Below are positions 12,348 through 19,337 of a stretch of DNA of 47,903 bases, in pieces; the stretch's first letter is position 1, and each line of letters starts with the position of its first letter. The stretch is taken from the IMG/VR virus record IMGVR_UViG_3300028590_000028, positions 1 to 47,903 of that record. The stretch is one strand, 5' to 3'. Source of the DNA: a virus. A program made the position numbers and the translations under genes. The notes below the pieces were generated by a model. The model saw only the letters and a list, made by a program, of their open reading frames with translations, ran no database searches and was not told the DNA's origin.

Positions 12348-14941
12348 GCACCTCCCGACGAGAATTTTGGGGTGGCTCGAAGCTGACCTCCCCGATCCGG
12401 AAGCTCGACGTGAAGACCTTCGCCGAGTTGGTCGACCACCACTTCGACAAGCCGGTGTCCCTGCCTTACACGCGGGCCGACTGGAACGCCCTCACCGAGG
12501 AGGAGCAGAAGAAGGCCAAGGAGTGCCCGTATGTCTGCGCGTGCTCCTTCAAGGAAGGCACCACCAAGCGCAACAACGAGAACGCCGATCTCCTCCAGTT
12601 GGTCTGCTTCGACATTGATGACCCGGAAGTCGCGAAAGAGTTCGTCGAGGCCCCCGGGGTGTTGGGCGATGCGCTATTCCCGTATTCGTACATCTGCTAT
12701 CATACGGCGTCCTCCACGCCCGAGAAACCGAGGGTCCGGATCATCGTGCTGATGGAGCCCTGCGACCCGTCGAACCACAAGCGGGCCGCCTTCTATCTCT
12801 CCCGCCGGATCGGCCTCCCGCACCTCTGGAAAGGACACTCCGAATCCTTCCGCCTGAGCCAGCCGTTCTATCGCCCGGTGAAGCTGGAGGGCGAGGACTT
12901 CAATGCCATCATCTCGTCCCGCGTCAACGGGGACGCCGTGGAGTTGCGCGACCTCCCGCAGGAGATCGTGGAAGAGGTGGACCGCATCTACGCCTACGAG
13001 AAGTTCACGGGCGACGAGGACTCCGATCTTGAGAATCTCCCGGTCTACGGGCTTTCAGTCGAGGACATCCGGGAGCCCCTCTTCCGGATCGACGCGGACT
13101 GCAACCGGCAGACATGGTACGAGATCGCAGCCGGCCTCAAACATAATTTCCGCGAGGAAGAGGAAGCCCAGGAAGCCTACAACCTTTTCGTCGAATGGAG
13201 CGAGACCGGCAGCAAGTTTGTCGGGGAGCAGGACTGCTATGACCGCTGGCGTTCGTTCCGCCCCGAGGCCAAGGGTCGCCGGTCCATCACCATCCGGACC
13301 ATCTTCAGTGCCGCGATCGCCGCAGGATGGGTCAACACCAAGGTCGTCTCCAAGCTCAAGGACAGCGTCGAGGAACGGATTCAGGAGTGCGGTGACGCGA
13401 ACCTGCTGATGATCGAGGGACCGGAGTGGATCGCCGCGATGCCCTTCCGCAACGACGTCTCGGAGCAGGCCATCGCGAAGGCCCTGCAAGCCCGCATCCA
13501 GCAGCTCAAGGGACCGCGGATCGAGGTCTCCGCCATCCTGAAGTCGGTCAACAAGGAACGCCGGGTCGCCCGTGCCGAGGCCGCCTCCGGCAACCGGCCG
13601 ATCTGGATCCGCCCGTGGTGCTACATCTCCACCCTCGACAAGTTCTACTCGACGGCCACCGGCATCATGCTGACCCCCGAGGCCTTCAACCACACGTTCA
13701 ACAGCGAGATGATGGCGATGGCCAACGACACCTCGGCCTCCGGGCGTCCGGCGATGTCGGCCAAGGACTTCGCCCTGAACACCGAGGGCATGATCACCAA
13801 GGTCGACGCGATGGTCTATGATCCGCGCTTCGGCGGCGAGAACCACTTCTTCCGGATGCCCGGCGACGACCGGCACTTTGTCAACGAGTACCGGGCGGCC
13901 TCGCTGCCACGGGTCGACGACCACGCGGTCAGGAACGCCGAGAAGGCCGGGAAGGCGTTCAACCGCCTCGTCAAGGACCAGTTCGCCCGCAACGAGGACA
14001 TCCTCCACCTCCTCGACTGGATCGCCCACCTGTTCCAGTTCCCCGGCGAACGCATGCGCCACGTCCCTTGCATCCAGGGGGCACAGGGGTCGGGCAAGTC
14101 GCTGATCTCCGGCTACATCGCCGCGGGCATCGGGAAGTCCAACCACAAGGTCGTCTATCCGAAGGACCTCGACGGCAAGCACAACGACTGGGCCGCCGGG
14201 GCGCAGTTGGTCACGCTGGAGGAGATCCACGTGCAGGGCAAGGACCGGCCGTCGGTGATGAACTGCCTCAAGCCCCTCATCACGAATGACGACACCGCGA
14301 TCCACCAGAAGTTCCGGGACATCGTGACCGTCCCCAACACGGTCAACTACATCGCCTACACCAACCATCATAACGCCCTCTACCTTGAGGAGAGCGACCG
14401 CCGCTGGTGGGTCGTCAAGAGCAAGGTCCAGAGCAAGCAGCAGGTCCTCCGGTTGTCCGCGAAGACGGTCCACGGGATGCCGAACTTCGACTACCACGGC
14501 AAGGTGATCTCGGAGTTCGGCGGGGCCATCCGCCAGTTCTTCCTCAACTACGAGATCCGTAGTAGTTTCAACCCGAACGGCGAGGCCCCGGTGACCCCGT
14601 GGCGCGAGCAGATGATCCGCGCCAGCGAGAACTTCCTGCAACGCGACATCCGGGAGGCCATCAGCGACAAGATCCCGCTGGTCGGCGACGACATCATCTA
14701 CCTCCCGGCACTCGTGCGCCACCTCAAGTCGAACTCGATCTCCCTGAAGGACAACGGCCACCCCTCCCACTTCCTCTACCTCCTCGGCTACCAACCGTTC
14801 GACAACGGCCAGCGGTTCGCGGTCAACGGCTCCGGCAAGGGGGAGATCTGGATCAACCAGGAGAACTACGACGAGATGTTCGGGCACCCGCTCGACATCA
14901 TCATGGAGCGCTACGGAAAGATTCCCGACGAAACCATTTGA
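12344..14941 (+). CDS. primase-helicase (AEP-like primase, PriCT-2-like linker, SF3-type helicase)
   Basis: 865 residues. The N-terminal region has F-D-I-D-D (89-93) and K-P-R-V-R-I-I-V, as in archaeo-eukaryotic-type primase-polymerases. A middle helical part (Q-T-W-Y-E-I-A-A-G-L-K-H near 260) looks like the PriCT-2 linker. The C-terminal half has Walker A G-A-Q-G-S-G-K-S near 580, an acidic L-V-T-L-E-E-I-H Walker B, and Y-T-N-H-H-N-A-L plus D-R-R-W-W-V, as in virulence-associated-E/DUF5906 helicases. Likely primes and unwinds at the phage origin. The last residues I-P-D-E-T-I with the stop lie in an exact 23-bp direct repeat. Confidence 0.88.
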   Translation: MSTSRREFWGGSKLTSPIRKLDVKTFAELVDHHFDKPVSLPYTRADWNALTEEEQKKAKECPYVCACSFKEGTTKRNNENADLLQLVCFDIDDPEVAKEFVEAPGVLGDALFPYSYICYHTASSTPEKPRVRIIVLMEPCDPSNHKRAAFYLSRRIGLPHLWKGHSESFRLSQPFYRPVKLEGEDFNAIISSRVNGDAVELRDLPQEIVEEVDRIYAYEKFTGDEDSDLENLPVYGLSVEDIREPLFRIDADCNRQTWYEIAAGLKHNFREEEEAQEAYNLFVEWSETGSKFVGEQDCYDRWRSFRPEAKGRRSITIRTIFSAAIAAGWVNTKVVSKLKDSVEERIQECGDANLLMIEGPEWIAAMPFRNDVSEQAIAKALQARIQQLKGPRIEVSAILKSVNKERRVARAEAASGNRPIWIRPWCYISTLDKFYSTATGIMLTPEAFNHTFNSEMMAMANDTSASGRPAMSAKDFALNTEGMITKVDAMVYDPRFGGENHFFRMPGDDRHFVNEYRAASLPRVDDHAVRNAEKAGKAFNRLVKDQFARNEDILHLLDWIAHLFQFPGERMRHVPCIQGAQGSGKSLISGYIAAGIGKSNHKVVYPKDLDGKHNDWAAGAQLVTLEEIHVQGKDRPSVMNCLKPLITNDDTAIHQKFRDIVTVPNTVNYIAYTNHHNALYLEESDRRWWVVKSKVQSKQQVLRLSAKTVHGMPNFDYHGKVISEFGGAIRQFFLNYEIRSSFNPNGEAPVTPWREQMIRASENFLQRDIREAISDKIPLVGDDIIYLPALVRHLKSNSISLKDNGHPSHFLYLLGYQPFDNGQRFAVNGSGKGEIWINQENYDEMFGHPLDIIMERYGKIPDETI
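14919..14941 (+). repeat. 23-bp direct repeat, left copy
   Basis: Bases 14919-14941 are identical to 15716-15738. Both begin AGATTCCCGACG and end ACCATTTGA, the shared TGA being the stop of the primase-helicase here and of the methyltransferase at the other copy. Both are read in the same frame (I-P-D-E-T-I-stop). The flanking bases differ on both sides. Confidence 0.97.
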
Positions 14942-15738
14942 TGATTCCCTCCCTCATAATGATGGACGACCTGTTGCGTCCGGAGCCCGGCGTCCGTAAG
15001 CCCCGGCTGATGCAAGGATGCTGTCTCGAACTCATGGCCAAGATCCCCGATGACTCGGTGGACATGGTGTTGTGCGACCTCCCGTACGGAACAACCGCAT
15101 GCAAGTGGGACTCCGTGATTCCGTTCGAACCGTTGTGGGCGCACTACCGTCGGGTCTGCAAGAAGAACGCGGCGATCGTTCTGACAGCGAGCCAACCTTT
15201 CACTTCGACGCTCGTGATGAGTAATATGAAAGCCTTCAAACACGAATGGGTGTGGCACAAGTCGAAGTCTGGGAGCGCCTTCACAGCAAAAAGAAGACCT
15301 ATGGCCAAGCATGAGTCCGTCCTCGTTTTTAGCTACGGCAAGTATTCATACTACCCTCAGATGAAGGCCGGAGATGCGTATTGCAGGATTCGAAAAGCCC
15401 CCTTAATAAACAACCACCAAACGGGGCTCGGAAGACGAGGGGATTCGACCACGGTCAACGAAGGAACGCGTTACCCTGATTCCGTGGTTTTCTTCCAACA
15501 AAAGTGGCGTAGGCAGGATCAAATACATCCCACCCAGAAACCCGTCTCCCTGATGGAGTATCTGATCCGCACTTACACGCTTCCGGGCGAGATGGTTCTC
15601 GATAACACAATGGGGTCTGGGACCACGGGCGTCGCATGCCGGAACACCGGACGCCATTTCATCGGGATTGAGCGTGACCCGAGGTATTTCGAGATCGCTT
15701 CCAACAGGATTCTTCAGATTCCCGACGAAACCATTTGA
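14941..15738 (+). CDS. DNA adenine/cytosine-N methyltransferase (beta class)
   Basis: 265 residues. D-L-P-Y (about 46-49) is the DPPY-type catalytic motif and precedes L-D-N-T-M-G-S-G-T-T-G (about 219), so motif order is that of beta-class amino-methyltransferases. H-P-T-Q-K-P is motif X. It methylates adenine N6 or cytosine N4; specificity cannot be read. Start overlaps the primase stop (TGATG). The natural family end is around G-I-E-R-D-P-R-Y-F-E-I-A; the last six residues and stop come from the 23-bp repeat also ending the primase gene, pointing to insertion by recombination or tandem duplication. Codon usage is slightly less GC-rich than neighbours. Confidence 0.92.
   Translation: MIPSLIMMDDLLRPEPGVRKPRLMQGCCLELMAKIPDDSVDMVLCDLPYGTTACKWDSVIPFEPLWAHYRRVCKKNAAIVLTASQPFTSTLVMSNMKAFKHEWVWHKSKSGSAFTAKRRPMAKHESVLVFSYGKYSYYPQMKAGDAYCRIRKAPLINNHQTGLGRRGDSTTVNEGTRYPDSVVFFQQKWRRQDQIHPTQKPVSLMEYLIRTYTLPGEMVLDNTMGSGTTGVACRNTGRHFIGIERDPRYFEIASNRILQIPDETI
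15716..15738 (+). repeat. 23-bp direct repeat, right copy
   Basis: Exact copy of 14919-14941, ending at the stop of the methyltransferase gene. The repeat unit plus gene spans 797 bases (14942-15738). Confidence 0.97.
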
Positions 15739-15741
15739 CCG

Positions 15742-15760
15742 TTTACCAATTTTTGGTAAA
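15742..15760. promoter_or_regulatory. perfect 19-bp palindrome, operator-like
   Basis: TTTACCAA-TTT-TTGGTAAA, eight perfect pairs around a 3-base centre, starts three bases after the methyltransferase stop and ends 36 bases before the start at 15797. A related site is at 24551-24569 and single half-sites at 7384-7389 and 43360-43367. It is the only AT-rich patch in the region. Confidence 0.65.
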
Positions 15761-15796
15761 TCTCCCCGCGTCACCTAACAAGACATCACGCCAACC

Positions 15797-16189
15797 ATGA
15801 CAACCAGAGAAGCCACACGCCAACTCCGCGCCTCTTGGAAGACCCTCCAAGAAGCAAGCAAGATCCGTGACGCACAGTTCGAGGAGAACAAACGCATCAC
15901 TAGCGAATACTTTGGAGTCGCCGTCGGCGATGAGGTCGAAGTGTGCGACACAGCCTTCCGGTACACCAAGGGCGTCGTGATCAGCATTACCGGAGGACTG
16001 GTTGACAAACGGTGGAAGTCCATGGGGACGATCCTCGTGCAACCTTGGAACCGGAATGGCAAAGGAAACCTGCTAACCCGAAGCCACGAATCCCGCCGCC
16101 AGTTCTACAAGAAAGGCATTCTCAAGGTGACCCGGAAAGCCGCAGACGTCGGCCCCATTGCTAAACTCCCCCGGACATCCTCCTACTGA
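15797..16189 (+). CDS. hypothetical protein, 130 aa
   Basis: Unrecognised. N-terminal helical 35 residues, then a beta-rich centre (V-G-D-E-V-E-V-C-D-T, G-V-V-I-S-I-T-G-G) resembling small SH3-like barrels, and a basic C-terminus. Start follows TCACGCC-AACC. Possibly a nucleic-acid-binding accessory of the replication genes, from position only. Confidence 0.62.
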   Translation: MTTREATRQLRASWKTLQEASKIRDAQFEENKRITSEYFGVAVGDEVEVCDTAFRYTKGVVISITGGLVDKRWKSMGTILVQPWNRNGKGNLLTRSHESRRQFYKKGILKVTRKAADVGPIAKLPRTSSY

Positions 16190-16222
16190 TTTTCCAACCC
16201 CGAACCAGAAACCACGACAACC

Positions 16223-16735
16223 ATGTCACTTGAACAATCGCTCGGCCGTGTCGCCGATGCCCTCGAAAAGCAGAACGCTCTCAACGAACGTCTGATCGAA
16301 CAGAACGACCGGCTCCTCGCCCTCCGTGAGACGCCCACCACGGTCACGGCCGATCCTGCCGCTGCCGAAACTCCGGCACCCAAGGAGACCAAGCCGAAGG
16401 GCAACAAGAAGGACAAGCCCAAGGAAGAACCGGCACCGGAGCCACAACCTGAACCGGAAGCCCCGGCAGAAGAGGAAGAGGAGGAAGCCGACCTCGGCGG
16501 CGAGGAAGAGGCACCCAAGGTCACCCAAGCCGACATCAGGGACTTCTTCCGCACGGCTTCCGCGGAAGCCAAGGAAGCCGGTGACGAGGCCAAGATCACC
16601 CTGATCAAGACTTCCTTCAGCAAGCTGCTCAAGGCAGCAGGGGCAGTCGATGCGGATCAGAAGGCATCGCTGCCATTGCTGTCGGAAGACCAGTTCGCCA
16701 AGTTCCTCGCAGACTTCAAGGCGGCCATCGCCTGA
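16223..16735 (+). CDS. hypothetical acidic protein with Pro/Glu/Lys linker, 170 aa
   Basis: Residues 1-35 form a coiled-coil (repeated L and E-K-Q-N). Residues 48-95 are a low-complexity P/E/K linker ending in an all-Glu run. Residues 100-170 form a compact helical domain (D-I-R-D-F-F-R-T-A-S, S-F-S-K-L-L-K-A-A-G-A). A two-domain tethering protein of the replication module is a plausible reading. Leader is CCACGACAACC, a degenerate form of the start element. Confidence 0.65.
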   Translation: MSLEQSLGRVADALEKQNALNERLIEQNDRLLALRETPTTVTADPAAAETPAPKETKPKGNKKDKPKEEPAPEPQPEPEAPAEEEEEEADLGGEEEAPKVTQADIRDFFRTASAEAKEAGDEAKITLIKTSFSKLLKAAGAVDADQKASLPLLSEDQFAKFLADFKAAIA

Positions 16736-16759
16736 CAGATTCCCTGGGGAGGGAAGAAC

Positions 16760-16800
16760 GGACGCCGGGGTGCCCACGAAAAGGAGGTGCCCCGGCGTCC
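16760..16800 (+). other. stable hairpin after the linker protein gene
   Basis: GGACGCCGGGG (16760-16770) pairs perfectly with CCCCGGCGTCC (16790-16800), 11 pairs, with a 19-nt loop holding AAGGAGGTG (16781-16789). No U-tract follows, so it is not a standard intrinsic terminator. It is directly 5' of the structured RNA at 16822. The loop carries an SD-like sequence, but no start codon of a sensible gene follows. Confidence 0.55.
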
Positions 16801-16821
16801 AATACCCCGAGATTTCCAAAA

Positions 16822-16942
16822 TGGCAGGACGGATGAACGCCGTGACCACCACTCCCGGACCAACGGATGTAGGAGTCCGCCGGGATTAGCCAACGTGGAG
16901 CATAGCAGCACCGAAGCAGGTGTAGCGAAATCCGTCCTGCCA
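16822..16942 (+). ncRNA. candidate 121-nt three-way-junction RNA
   Basis: P1: TGGCAGGACGGAT (16822-16834) with ATCCGTCCTGCCA (16930-16942), 13 perfect pairs. P2: TCCCGG (16853-16858) with CCGGGA (16880-16885), then after a 5-nt bulge CGGAT (16864-16868) with GTCCG (16875-16879), hexaloop GTAGGA. P3: GCAGCACC (16905-16912) with GGTGTAGC (16919-16926), seven pairs and one A-A mismatch, hexaloop GAAGCA. It lies in the only sizeable gap of the replication block, ending 10 bases before ATG 16953. It could be a cis-regulator of the DUF2800 gene or a free small RNA. No known family was recognised. Confidence 0.62.
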
Positions 16943-16952
16943 CTTCTTTCCA

Positions 16953-18587
16953 ATGACCTCCGAACGCCCGTTCCCCCGGCACTGCGGCTGCGACCATCTA
17001 GTGATCCGCACGGAGATGAAGAACGGTCACCCGCAAGAAACGATAGTCCGAAAAACAACCTCCGAAATGTCCAACACCACGAACGCCCGGACCTCTGGAT
17101 CCGACAATGAGCACAGTCGCCTGTCACCATCAAGCGCAGGCAGATGGTCCCGCTGCACCGCCGGCCCGGCACTGGAAGCCGCCAACAAGGACAAGCTGTT
17201 TCTGATGGCCGTTCAGAGCGTGGTCCGGTTGACATCGTATCTGGAGTCCCTGCCTGCCGAAGAACTCAAGGATCACGAGAAGCGGGCGATCAAACTCGCC
17301 GCCGACATCCATGATGGCAAGGTCAAGGTCGCCAAGCTCACGAAGGAACAGCAGAAGGATATCTGGCGTTCGGAAGGCTCGGTCGCCTCAAGATCTGGAA
17401 CCAGGGCTCACGATTGGGCCGCATGGATCTTCGAAGGTAAGAAGACCCGCGACCAGATTCCCGAGGAGCTTCGTTTCACTGTCGAAGGCTACGTCGACCA
17501 CTGTCTTGCACTAGTTCCTGAAGGGGAACGCCCGTATATCGAGTCTGAGGTCAACCTGCGCCATAGCCCGGGGGACACCGGCACCTCGGACTTCGACGTA
17601 TGGACCGAGGAGATCGGCTACCTTCGCGATTTGAAGGCAGGCAGCGGTAAGCTGGTGCGCAACGTGGACAATGAACAATTCGCCCTCTACGCCGTTAACC
17701 GGATGCGCGACCTTGAGGACGACGGGCTGATGTCCTTCGGCCCCGACTACGTGGTTAACATCCGCGCCTATCAGCCGAACCACCACGAAGCTGCCGACCT
17801 CAAGCCGTGGATAATCACTCGCAAGGATCTGGAGGATTTCGTCCGGCCAATCGAGGAAGCCGCGGCCAAAGTCCGGTCGGGCAAAGACACGGTGTTTTAT
17901 GCCTCCGAAGATACCTGTGGAGCCTTCTGTCCAGTTCGCAGCATGTGTTCTGCCCGTGCCGAGTACCTGACCTCCGTGCTCGACAACCCGGACGCCAGCT
18001 ACTCCGGCGTCGACCTGCTGGCCGAACTCCCGGACGACGATGAGATCCCGGACACCACCAAGAAGGCTTTCCGTGCGCAGCCGGTCGTCGAACGCCTGAT
18101 CTCCCGGCTGGAGTTCGCCAGCAACGGCCGCGTCTCCGCGCTGACCGATGACCAGATGGTGGCCCTGTGGAGCAACTCCTCGGCCATCGGGAAGCTGCTG
18201 GAGGACATCGAGGAGCACCTCAAGGCACGGGTCCTCGGAGGCGAGAAAATCGAGGGCCTGAAGTGTGTGTACGGTCGATCCGGCGATAGGAAGTGGAAGG
18301 ACGAGAAGGCCGTGATGACGTTCCTCCGGGGGCAGGGCCTCAAGAAGGACGAGTATACCGAGGAGAAGCTGCTCGGGCCAGCCAAGGTCGAGAAGATCCC
18401 CGCCCTCGCGGAGAAGATGGAGAACGTCAAGCGGACGGCCACCACCTTCGCCAACCTCATCAGCCGCTCGGACGCCAAGAAGACGATCGCCACGCTGGAC
18501 GATAGCCGCCCCGAGGTCTCCTCGCTGGTCGACGAACTCCCTGATGAAGAGGAAGAGGACATCGACGAGGAGGCGATGCTCGGGTAA
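16953..18587 (+). CDS. DUF2800 PD-(D/E)XK nuclease (Cas4/RecB-like)
   Basis: From ATG 16953, 544 residues; ATG 17067 is also possible. Core H-S-R-L-S-P-S-S-A-G-R-W (about 54-65) is the DUF2800 signature. G-T-S-D-F-D-V-W then L-R-D-L-K-A-G (about 210-230) is the PD-(D/E)XK nuclease core, and C-G-A-F-C-P-V-R-S-M-C near 330 with an upstream Cys fits an iron-sulfur cluster. The family pairs with DUF2815 and family A polymerase in phage replication cassettes. The 38 residues before M17067 (C-G-C-D-H-L-V-I-R-T) look like half of a zinc ribbon, so may be a remnant or a real N-terminal extension. Confidence 0.85.
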   Translation: MTSERPFPRHCGCDHLVIRTEMKNGHPQETIVRKTTSEMSNTTNARTSGSDNEHSRLSPSSAGRWSRCTAGPALEAANKDKLFLMAVQSVVRLTSYLESLPAEELKDHEKRAIKLAADIHDGKVKVAKLTKEQQKDIWRSEGSVASRSGTRAHDWAAWIFEGKKTRDQIPEELRFTVEGYVDHCLALVPEGERPYIESEVNLRHSPGDTGTSDFDVWTEEIGYLRDLKAGSGKLVRNVDNEQFALYAVNRMRDLEDDGLMSFGPDYVVNIRAYQPNHHEAADLKPWIITRKDLEDFVRPIEEAAAKVRSGKDTVFYASEDTCGAFCPVRSMCSARAEYLTSVLDNPDASYSGVDLLAELPDDDEIPDTTKKAFRAQPVVERLISRLEFASNGRVSALTDDQMVALWSNSSAIGKLLEDIEEHLKARVLGGEKIEGLKCVYGRSGDRKWKDEKAVMTFLRGQGLKKDEYTEEKLLGPAKVEKIPALAEKMENVKRTATTFANLISRSDAKKTIATLDDSRPEVSSLVDELPDEEEEDIDEEAMLG

Positions 18588-18662
18588 AAGATTTCACCAC
18601 ACGATGCCGACGGGAGGCAGGATCCCGGAAACGATAGAAGTAACTCGAAAACAGAAAATACG

Positions 18663-19262
18663 ATGAGCGATACCAAAGAAAAAGGTGGACAAGTGACCCT
18701 GCTTGGAGTGCGTGCCTCTTTCCTGAAGCTGGCCAAGCCGGAAGCGGTGAAGGGCGAGCCCGATGGCAAGAAGCGCTACGGCATGGTGGCCCTGATCCCG
18801 AAGGATACTCCCGAGGGCAAGGCGGCCAAGGCCAAGGTCGATGCGGACATCGAACGCATCAAGAAGGCCAACCCGACGGTGAAGTTCAAGGCCAAGGACA
18901 TCTGTCTCCAGGATGGTGACAAGGCCGAGGACGTGCCGGAGGAATACAAGGGCCACTGGTTCTTCTCCGCCAACCGCAACGAGGACCAGAAGCGTCCGCA
19001 GGTGCTCGGCAAGAAGAAGTCCGCAGGCGTCATCGACACTGGCCACGACCAGTTCCCGTACTCCGGTTGCTGGGTCAACATCGTGGTGGGTTTCTACAAG
19101 CCGAAGCGCTTCGACAAGATCTGCGCCTCGCTGGAGATCGTCCAGTTCGCCAAGGATGACACCGCGTTCGCGGGCTCCACGGCGTCCGCCGACGACCTCC
19201 CGGATGACGACGAGGACGATGACCTCGATGGTGAGGACGTCGATCTCGGAGACGACGATTGA
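18663..19262 (+). CDS. DUF2815 single-stranded DNA-binding protein
   Basis: 199 residues. L-L-G-V-R-A-S-F-L-K-L-A-K-P then K-R-Y-G-M-V-A-L-I-P-K, W-F-F-S-A-N-R-N and G-C-W-V-N-I-V-V-G-F-Y match the DUF2815 family of phage ssDNA-binding proteins. The last 25 residues are nearly all Asp/Glu/Leu/Gly, the acidic tail typical of SSBs that recruit partners. Placement between the DUF2800 nuclease and polymerase is the usual cassette order. Confidence 0.87.
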   Translation: MSDTKEKGGQVTLLGVRASFLKLAKPEAVKGEPDGKKRYGMVALIPKDTPEGKAAKAKVDADIERIKKANPTVKFKAKDICLQDGDKAEDVPEEYKGHWFFSANRNEDQKRPQVLGKKKSAGVIDTGHDQFPYSGCWVNIVVGFYKPKRFDKICASLEIVQFAKDDTAFAGSTASADDLPDDDEDDDLDGEDVDLGDDD

Positions 19263-19293
19263 TCCGTCCGCCGGGTGACCGGTTGTTAGACTC

Positions 19294-19322
19294 GCCTGCC
19301 ACTGGGAAATCCGGTGGCAGGC
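19294..19322 (+). terminator. hairpin before the DNA polymerase gene
   Basis: GCCTGCCAC (19294-19302) pairs perfectly with GTGGCAGGC (19314-19322), followed by only TTTCC. It lies 15 bases before the polymerase start, where it could attenuate transcription or protect the upstream mRNA end. Confidence 0.45.
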
Positions 19323-19337
19323 TTTCCGGGTAGAAGG

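Noticed and set aside
13055-14887. 610-residue open frame on the minus strand, opposite the primase-helicase gene
   Set aside because: Composition is Val/Asp/Leu/Gly-rich, as expected from the antisense of GC-rich codons; it lies wholly inside a clear gene and has no recognised motif.
10830-15738. Restriction-modification system
   Set aside because: Two DNA methyltransferases are present but there is no restriction endonuclease gene beside them; they are more likely solitary protective enzymes.
16760-16800. Intrinsic terminator after the linker protein gene
   Set aside because: The stem is strong, but no U-tract follows, so it is listed only as a hairpin.
16787-17110. Open frame across the structured RNA region
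   Set aside because: Composition is shadow-like, it ignores the strong helices at 16822-16942 and overlaps the upstream start of the nuclease gene.
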